From the NCBI GenBank assembly GCA_026419775.2, contig JAOPGA020001083.1, positions 1 through 58,974 on the forward strand: a stretch of DNA of 58,974 nucleotides, given 5' to 3'. Numbering within the stretch: position 1 is the stretch's first letter; the number at the start of each line of letters is the position of its first letter. Positions 52,464-58,974 of this stretch are shown here, one piece after another. A program made the translations under genes and the position numbers. Below the pieces are notes generated by a model, which saw only the letters and a list, made by a program, of their open reading frames with translations, was not told where the DNA came from and did not search any database. This DNA is from Acrasis kona (taxonomy: Eukaryota; Heterolobosea; Eutetramitea; Acrasida; Acrasidae).

Positions 52464-55400
52464 TTATTCAGAAGCTGTACTAGCATTTCTTGTATCGACA
52501 ATACTGTGCCACTTTTGTAAATTCAATACATTTAATTTTGCTTCATTCAAACCAAACATCATACTAATATTAACTTTCGAATCCATGCTACCATCATTCA
52601 TCGCTCTGAACTCATTCAATACGCGCACTCCACTACATCTTTGTGACATGTGTTGCAACCATTGATCGTCTCTGTTCAACACTTGCGCAGTATGAGAATC
52701 AGCACACCTGACTTCCATATCATAATGCACATGATCTCCCTTGATAACACCAAACAGAGTGACTAGCACATAATCATTAAACAATGTACGGGTCACGAAA
52801 GAGTGATGATATTGTGGAGGGTGACTACTTGTACGCACATTAACCCACCTCTGGACATGCTTAGATGGCATATCCAGAGGTGCAGTAGAACAAGACATAA
52901 AATGAATCATTTTATTATTTAAGCTCGTTGCTCCCAGTTCACCTTCGATATTGTTTACATCAACAGTTATGCTCTTATGGAAGCCCACATGAGAGATTTC
53001 CCACAACGCCAAAAACTCCAATTGAGACATTGGCTTAGGACATGTCAACAAGTGTTGGAGAGGAATATACAATGGTCTACACCTTATTTTAACTATTGGA
53101 TGTTGCGGAGTATTATTCTCTCCAAACATGTCACTCACCATATCACCAGTGGCACCTCTGGTGTGAGAAGCATACAATATCACATGGAAAGCACAATGGT
53201 CAAGTTTGGAAACGATGTACTCTCTTTCAAATTCAAATGTGGTGTTTTGGGCAAGTTCACCGATAAGTTGGCTGCTCTGTGGCGTCTTGTCGAACAAATC
53301 GAGACCACCAGTGCATCCAACATCGACGCTTACTTGGTACATGTCCATTGGAGATATATTTTGCACTTTACAATAAAAATAAACAGTAAAGGTATTAGGG
53401 ACCAAAGTGTAGGTGGCAGTGATGGCCACTGGATCACTACCATGAGACACGATCATGCTCGAACTAAAATTATCAAGTTGACTAGACCCCGAAACTATTT
53501 TTAATTTTTGATTTTGAATAAAAGAGTCACAAACAGGATATTGACTGGCTCTGATTTGACTGGCCATTTGAAGTACTTTGACATAAGTATGAGCGACATG
53601 CTCATCTTCGTCTGTGGCATAAGATTTAAATATAGGATGGTCTTCGTGGAACATTGTGCTGACAAGTAATTTATTTTGATTATCGTGGTTGGTTGCATTT
53701 TCAATCGCAAAAGTCAACCTGGACAAGGAAGAAAACAATGTCCTGCGCACCTCGTCATTTTCTTTCCGAGAGGTTAGAGCAGAGTTTAAGAATTCATGAG
53801 CGTCGGACAATTTACGAACACTACGAGAACAAATACACAACAAACAATACAACAAAGTGTCAATTTTGATCTTCTCAGCGGAACCAGATTGTTTCAAGGA
53901 GACGGACAACATGAATTTGACGTGGTCAAACACAACATCACCACTTTCTAATTACAAAATTAAAAGAATTTCACACAATAAATAAATACCTTTCCCTGAC
54001 ACTTGTTTGTGCAAATGAACATAATTAGATAAAATACACATTGAAATAATCTCCGCAAATTCTGTTTGCATGTTTAGGATGGCATCCAGCACTTGATTCA
54101 AAACTTTATTCACTCTCTTTTTTTCTTCCGTGTCATTCATGCCTGGTTGGTGTACCTCAGCGCACATTTTTGTAAGAACTTTTCCAAACTCTCCGACACA
54201 TGCATTTAGTCCATGACAATCGTTCCACACCAAACATGATTTACAATGTTCGCAAAGTTCAATTCCTAACTCCACCCAGGCCCTTCTCAACTCTGAATTG
54301 CTACGTGGAGGTTGCAGCAGCAGGTATTGTTTACATGCGCTGTACAACACGTCGCAACGAAGTTTTTGTTCGAATGTGTTTCTAAAAATGAATTGTATTT
54401 TTGGAACGAATGGTTGACTCACGATGCAGCGTTTAAAAAGTACTGAACCAACTCTTCTTTGAAGAACTTATCCAATTCACTGCTCATTCCAACCACGTCC
54501 ATGACATAAGCTCTCTTTACAATGGTATTCAGACTACACTTGCACACAATGTTGAACACTGTATTGAGTACATAAATACGATCCTCATCCTATTCTTTTG
54601 TTAGTTGGTGCTTAATGAATGCACTTACGTTGTTTGTTAACTTGGTGGCATTTTCCATTAATCTTGCACAACTATTGTACTTTGTCCTTGTTGAGTTAAC
54701 GACAGAGCAAATATCCTTTAGGATGTTTGAATGAGAGATGCTTGTCTCTGTTCTTTCTAATAGCGAAATGTATGCCTATCATCAAGGGTCAACGGTGTTT
54801 TTCTAAAAATATGCTTACTGCAACGGATTCATCAATGTAGCGGTTATGACACGCTGTGAGGTCGTTGGCACTGCTTCCGTCAACATGAAGAAGAAGCATA
54901 CAATGACTTGTCTCAAGTATGGTTGCGCACTCAAGAGACTGTAGCATGGGTGCGATCACATTTGAAAGTTCCATGATATCGTTGCCGAAAACGCTTTCTT
55001 GCTTACTAAAAAAGATTAACGAAGGTACCAATTACAATCCTTACCAAAGATAAAGCTATATACGTAACAGGTCGAAGAGCAGGATATCTTCTCCTCACGT
55101 CCATGCACTTGACGCGCGATATCAAGTATGTAAACTCTTTGAACATGTATTTTATCCATGACAGTGATTCTTTTGATACAGTGATGGGTAGAGTCTCTTG
55201 ATGGTAGTGACAAGCACAATCTCCGCAAATAATCTCCCTTAACTAAATGTGTGAATGATTACATGAAAAAGAAGACGTACTACTTCAAAACCTGCACAGG
55301 CGACTTCTTGATTAGAATCTTTGATACTTTTAAGAATCCAAGGACCGAAGGTGTTCACATCAAAAGAATCGGGTGCTCTGCCTGTATTGTTGTTTAGTAA

Positions 55401-55947
55401 GAATGATTTTCTTATTGATTTTATTAGAACTCTAATCATGTTCAGTGCGCAAACACGCACTCGCTCCGCTTCCTTGCGAAAAACACATTCCTTACGAGAT
55501 AAATAACTTACGGGGAAAATTATCTTACTTCAATCTGTCTGGTATATTTAAAAAAGAATTCTTGTAGCTTTTGCCCTATTCCGCACAAACTAACAAGTGT
55601 TCGAAGAGCGCTTATCGAAAGCTCGTTGTTGTTGATGTTGCTGATATCTTGAGAGATCGCCTTCATAACAAACTCCCTTATGAAATAGTTAATCATCCAT
55701 CTCACCAAAAATATAAATACCAATCATATTTGCTGTTTATAGAACAACCCTTTATCAATTGGTAGCAAAGTTTTTTGACCAATGTATCCGAGCTCTTGAC
55801 CAAAACACTTTGAATCACCGTACTCACATAGTGCTGAACATCCTTACCCGCGCTATATAAACGAAGCAGAATCAAAAGTGAATTTATTTGCTTTGCGGTG
55901 TCAGAAGAAGTTAACTCTGAAGCAATAGTGATGTTCTCTAGCTCCAT
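52464..55947 (-). CDS. TPLATE: TPLATE, subunit of the TSET/TPLATE endocytic adaptor complex (about 9 exons)
   Basis: Start at ATG 55947 (MELENITIASELTSSDTAKQ), stop at 52464. Introns are 34-45 nt, with donors near 55742, 55529, 55284, 55043, 54818, 54629, 54420 and 53991, giving roughly 1,000 residues. The N-terminal helical solenoid starts like plant TPLATE (short N-terminal helix, then KLCYQLIKGC). The ELDKFFKEELVQYFLNAA segment matches its FREELV block. The appendage and anchor regions read IRCRPLYIPLQHLLTCPKP, FLALWEIS, DYVLVTLFGVIKGDHVHYDM and finally LQKWHSIVDTRN, corresponding to TPLATE's RCQPYKIPLTELL, LLPHKISPVEFFRLW and LQEWHMLCKD. TSET is an ancient relative of AP/COPI adaptors at the plasma membrane, lost from animals and fungi. 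The ninth exon (to 52464) is about 490 codons. Confidence 0.85.
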
Positions 55948-56008
55948 CAGTCAGAATTTGATTGTAACAACAAAAACAAGTTGGGTACAAAAATTAATTT
56001 ATAAAAAT

Positions 56009-57151
56009 CTAAACGATACTCTTCTCGGTCAAAACCAGGTGCTCCTTCAGCTCCACGACTTTTGTTTCTCCAGGAAAGACAGTTATGAAATAATTCTCGT
56101 CGTGTCCTGAATGTATTTTTTTCATTTGTTCCAACTTTATTTTTGGCTCCAACAAGGCCTCGGTGGCCAAATCAAATGTTCCCCAGTGCATGGCCACACA
56201 ATGTCTAGCATGAATGTCCATCGCAACAAGATAACTTTCGGCAGGGTCAATGTGCTCACATCTGCTGTAATAGCGGGGTGCGTAAGCTCCTATGGGAATT
56301 AATGCCAAATCAATTCCACCATTAGGCTTGCTCCACCTAGAACCAATCTTTTTAAACAATAAAGGGTCGTAACCAGTATCGCCGGCGTGATAGATTGTTT
56401 TTGGTCGAACGGAAGTATCGTGGGGGATGAATTTAATTCCCCAACCACCCCATAATGTGCTCCTGAGGTCGAAGAATGTTCTATTGGACCAGTGTTGGGC
56501 GGGTAGGAAAGTGAGTTCTAATCTTCCAGTTACCGGTTGCCTATCACTGTTAACATATGTGGTTGTTTCGTTACGCTCAGGGGCGTAAACTGTGTGCCAC
56601 CAGTCCAAATGGTCCAGATTGGTGCTCTTTAGACCGGTGATGTTCTTCATCATCCATTTGTTCAGACGAAGAGGAACGTAGAACTTGACTTTATCACCAA
56701 ATCTCTTCACCAGATCTCTTAAGGTAAATGTGTCGCAGTGGTCAAAATGGTCATGAGATATTACTACTACATCAATAGGGGGCAACTGGTCAACAGTCAT
56801 GGGGGTAGGTCTGAGTCTCTTTGGTCCAATGTTCTTTATGGGGCCGACACGCTCTCCCATGATCGGGTCTGTAAGTATATTATAACCTCCAACTTGAAGA
56901 AGGAATGTAGAATGTCCAATCCATGTATGTACAATTTCATTGGGGTCTGGATTGTAGATTTTGTCCCAATTGGGTACGTGAGATGGAAGTTCTGCGAGAT
57001 TAGGAGCTTTTTTATTCATGAGGAAGTAGGTTAAATCAAAAGCAAGCTCTTTTTTCCAGCTCGGCAGTTTATATGTCTCTCCAATATTCTGAAAGGTTCC
57101 ATCTGCTTTGTGGTGTTTGGGTAGCACAATGTTGTGTTTGTGGTTGTGCAT
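56009..57151 (-). CDS. NAPE-hydrolysing phospholipase D-like metallo-beta-lactamase-fold enzyme
   Basis: Intronless, 380 residues. The N-terminal part has a DLTYFLMNKKAPNLAELPSH region and WIGHSTFLLQVGG, as in NAPE-PLD and its bacterial relatives. The zinc-binding core is SHDHFDHCD (HxHxDH), then ALIPIGAYAP, HAGDTGYDPL (bridging Asp) and MHWGTFDL (late His). NAPE-PLD releases N-acylethanolamines from N-acyl-phosphatidylethanolamine; other members cleave related phosphodiesters. No signal peptide or membrane helix. It lies 61 nt upstream of TPLATE on the same strand. Confidence 0.88.
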   Translation of the reverse strand: MHNHKHNIVLPKHHKADGTFQNIGETYKLPSWKKELAFDLTYFLMNKKAPNLAELPSHVPNWDKIYNPDPNEIVHTWIGHSTFLLQVGGYNILTDPIMGERVGPIKNIGPKRLRPTPMTVDQLPPIDVVVISHDHFDHCDTFTLRDLVKRFGDKVKFYVPLRLNKWMMKNITGLKSTNLDHLDWWHTVYAPERNETTTYVNSDRQPVTGRLELTFLPAQHWSNRTFFDLRSTLWGGWGIKFIPHDTSVRPKTIYHAGDTGYDPLLFKKIGSRWSKPNGGIDLALIPIGAYAPRYYSRCEHIDPAESYLVAMDIHARHCVAMHWGTFDLATEALLEPKIKLEQMKKIHSGHDENYFITVFPGETKVVELKEHLVLTEKSIV

Positions 57152-57422
57152 TGTTTTCTTTGAATATAGACAGGTTCACCTCGCCCCAAAAATATCTTTC
57201 AATAAAAACGCTAAAAATAAATTAACTCCTCGGAGATTAGATATTTAAAGACTGTCTATATTTACTTTCAATAATGAAATAAGCTTGGAGGTTCATGTCT
57301 TTTTAATCGAACTGCGAATCAGCTTTTGTTGGCGTCAGAGAGGCTATTATAGAGAAGCTAGGTGGTGAGCAACCATCAATATACACAGCGTTAAGGTAAA
57401 TAATTATAAACACAATCACATT

Positions 57423-58373
57423 TTAAAAATATTCAAATTTTATCAGAATGTCTTTGTTGTCAGCGTTTCTAATTGTCATTGATTCATAAGAGATTGATCT
57501 CTTGGCGGCCTTGCTGGACAAAATCATGCCGCACAAATGGTTGTTGTTGTACCCAATTGCCTTCATGCCGTCTGCCATGAGGCTCAACCTTAACTCCAAC
57601 TGTATCTTGGCCTTGTTGATACTCCTGTGATTGAGTGTCGACTTTATCTCAAACATTTTGTAATGATGGTTCACGCCATCATCACAATTATACTCTCCAA
57701 TCCCATCACACTCTAATACTGTAAAGATATAATTATCCATATCTTCAGCCGTCACACGTCTATCACCGACTTTTTTCAGAAGGTAGTCGGTGCACCATAG
57801 AGCGATACCAATGTTTGACATCAAGATCTTGAGCGCAAAAGCATCTTCGTCTACTGGTTTGATGGCCGAGTATTTCGAGATAGCTGAGATGATGCTTGGG
57901 ATTTTCTCATTGTCCACAAGGCTAGGTAGCAGATTCGCCACATCCTCATATGATGAGTCGTAGTTGAATACTTCTGAGTGGAACCTAGCCGCGTAGATGA
58001 CCATAAAACCTTTCAGCTCACAAATCAAATCTTGGTGTTTTGTCTAAATTTACAATTAGTAGCTACATGAACAAAATGCTTCACTCACCATACTGAAAAA
58101 TAGATTCCCGGGCGTACTCAAAATTTTGGTCTAGGCCGAGTTTTGGCTTTATAGTTGAAAATACATCAACTATATTTGACAGAGTGCCCTGCCTTAATGT
58201 ATCCGATGAAGGGTGGTTGGCTAGTATCGAATTGACTTCCTCTTTTTGCTTCGCTGATAGGTTTTTCGTCTTCTTTGTCTTAAGCCATAAATCCTTAAAC
58301 AGTTGAATGTCCGCTTTCCATTCAAGCGGTCTTGGAAGTTTAAATTCACCTGTGAACTTGAAGCCTTCTGTCA
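57423..58373 (-). CDS. Hypothetical protein, 5' truncated at an assembly gap
   Basis: Two exons, 58373-58089 and 58030-57423, join in frame across a 58 nt intron. The upstream exon (FKLPRPLEWKADIQLF, then KLGLDQNFEYARESIF) stays open right up to the N at 58374, so the start is missing. The second exon is mostly helical and carries MFEIKSTLNHRSINKAKIQL followed by MADGMKAIGYNN. The E-x-K preceded by acidic residues (ECDGIGEYNCDDG) is the kind of pattern seen in PD-(D/E)xK nuclease-fold proteins, but the evidence is thin. Otherwise unrecognised. Confidence 0.55.
58354..58373. repeat. 20-nt exact direct repeat, left copy, at gap edge
   Basis: GAACTTGAAGCCTTCTGTCA occurs here inside the coding region of the truncated gene and again at 58480-58499. 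The left copy ends directly at the single N (58374), which is followed by about 80 nt of almost pure A/T palindromic sequence. This arrangement marks an assembly join rather than natural sequence. Confidence 0.7.
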
Positions 58374-58463
58374 NTATAATATTATTAATTAATTTTAATT
58401 AATTATATTAATAATTAATTTTAATAATTATTAATTAATTAATTATTATTTTGTGATTAGTTA

Positions 58464-58510
58464 AACTAAAATAATGACAGAACTTGAAGCCTTCTGTCAT
58501 TATTTTAGTT
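58464..58510. repeat. Inverted repeat hairpin around the second repeat copy
   Basis: ACTAAAATAATGACAGA (58465-58481) is the exact reverse complement of TCTGTCATTATTTTAGT (58493-58509), with an 11-nt loop that consists of part of the 20-nt direct repeat. A perfect 17-bp hairpin directly after an N and A/T palindromes suggests fold-back extension during assembly or amplification. Confidence 0.65.
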
Positions 58511-58863
58511 AATTATTTTATTAATTTATTTTGACAATGAGTGAGTGGCAGGTTTGTAAAACAACAGTCGACGCCTCTTCTCCTCTATTCTACACGCGGT
58601 GGTATTGAGCTTGATGGCTGTGAGGGCCTCGTTAGAAGGATCCCATCTTTTCCGACAACTGGAATTCCTCCCGTTGTGTACCCATAGCCTCACGTTGATC
58701 CTATTTCACATTCTCTACACCGTAAACAAATGATCCAAGTATAGCATTAGTGGCCCACAATCCAACAGTCCGAGCTTACATCAATATTTATAATCTACCA
58801 CTAAACTCGTCACCAACTGAGTAATGCAGTACTCACATTCAAAACGTAAGTAAAAACACGTTT
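58511..58863. other. Intergenic or displaced sequence right of the assembly join
   Basis: No supported gene. Base composition is slightly richer in C and G than its surroundings. Given the join at 58374-58510, contiguity of this segment with the left part of the window is not assured. Confidence 0.3.
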
Positions 58864-58974
58864 TCATTTTGCTAATGGTACGTAGAGTGCTTTTTCGACG
58901 AAAGCCGTTTGATTGGTGGTGTAGGTAAATTCGTTAAAAATCTTAACTTGGTGCTCCTTTGAGATTTGGTGCTG
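58864..58974 (-). CDS. 3' fragment of an unidentified gene, cut by the window end
   Basis: From the right edge the minus strand is open for 36 codons and ends at TGA 58864-58866. The residues (EHQVKIFNEFTYTTNQTAFV, then EKALYVPLAK) have normal coding character, but no family is recognised and the piece is too short to describe further. Confidence 0.35.
   Translation of the reverse strand, partial: QHQISKEHQVKIFNEFTYTTNQTAFVEKALYVPLAK

Noticed and set aside
58374-58460. A/T palindromes as a replication origin or centromere-like element
   Set aside because: They adjoin an N and a duplicated 20-mer, which makes an assembly artefact the better explanation.

Overview
The window is nuclear DNA from a eukaryotic microbe. 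It is AT-rich and compact, with about 25 protein genes on both strands, short intergenic gaps and many very short GT-AG introns (mostly 34-41 nt, with extremes near 29 and 58). The standard genetic code fits throughout. The gene set (TPLATE of the TSET complex, RWP-RK, TEX10/IPI1, RABL6, COX15, an RCC1-EGF receptor kinase, a CHASE/HAMP-type adenylyl cyclase) points to a free-living protist. A heterolobosean amoeba of the Naegleria/Acrasis type is my best guess, from general knowledge rather than from a diagnostic marker.

Layout. 0-5 kb: RABL6-like GTPase, convergent with a secreted subtilisin. 5-10 kb: tRNA-Ile, old yellow enzyme, a HAUS8-like augmin subunit, COX15, tRNA-Thr. 10-20 kb: a 2 kb gap with decayed coding-like sequence, the RCC1-EGF-TM-kinase receptor, a cytochrome P450, a Pmp3-like peptide, an RWP-RK protein, tRNA-Ala, a GH113-like hydrolase. 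20-28 kb: the telomerase reverse transcriptase (TERT), two small proteins, tRNA-Asp, an SDR enzyme with a broken frame, a small uncertain gene. 28.5-37.2 kb: a giant sacsin-like protein with a C-terminal U-box. 37-47 kb: a surface protein, a poorly supported ORF, adenylyl cyclase, a DDE transposase remnant, an unrecognised helical protein, TEX10/IPI1. 47-52 kb: ninjurin-like protein, tandem-BRCT protein, a disordered nuclear-type protein, a small secreted protein, a divergent PCNA-like clamp, and a tRNA with a Glu-type body and a Lys anticodon. 52-59 kb: TPLATE, NAPE-PLD-like hydrolase, a truncated gene ending at an N next to an AT-rich palindromic join, and a 3' gene fragment.

The most unusual signal is in the tRNA genes. 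All five carry an insertion outside the usual anticodon-loop intron site. Four have 10-27 extra nucleotides at the same D-loop position (between nucleotides 20 and 21), and tRNA-Asp has 10 extra nucleotides in the T-loop. Removing them restores ordinary cloverleaves. This suggests ectopic tRNA introns and therefore an unusual pre-tRNA processing system.

Second, several otherwise intact genes show unexplained reading-frame breaks that are all of +1 type. These are either systematic assembly insertions or real +1 recoding. Third, the TERT has an insertion of about 160 residues between catalytic motifs B' and C.
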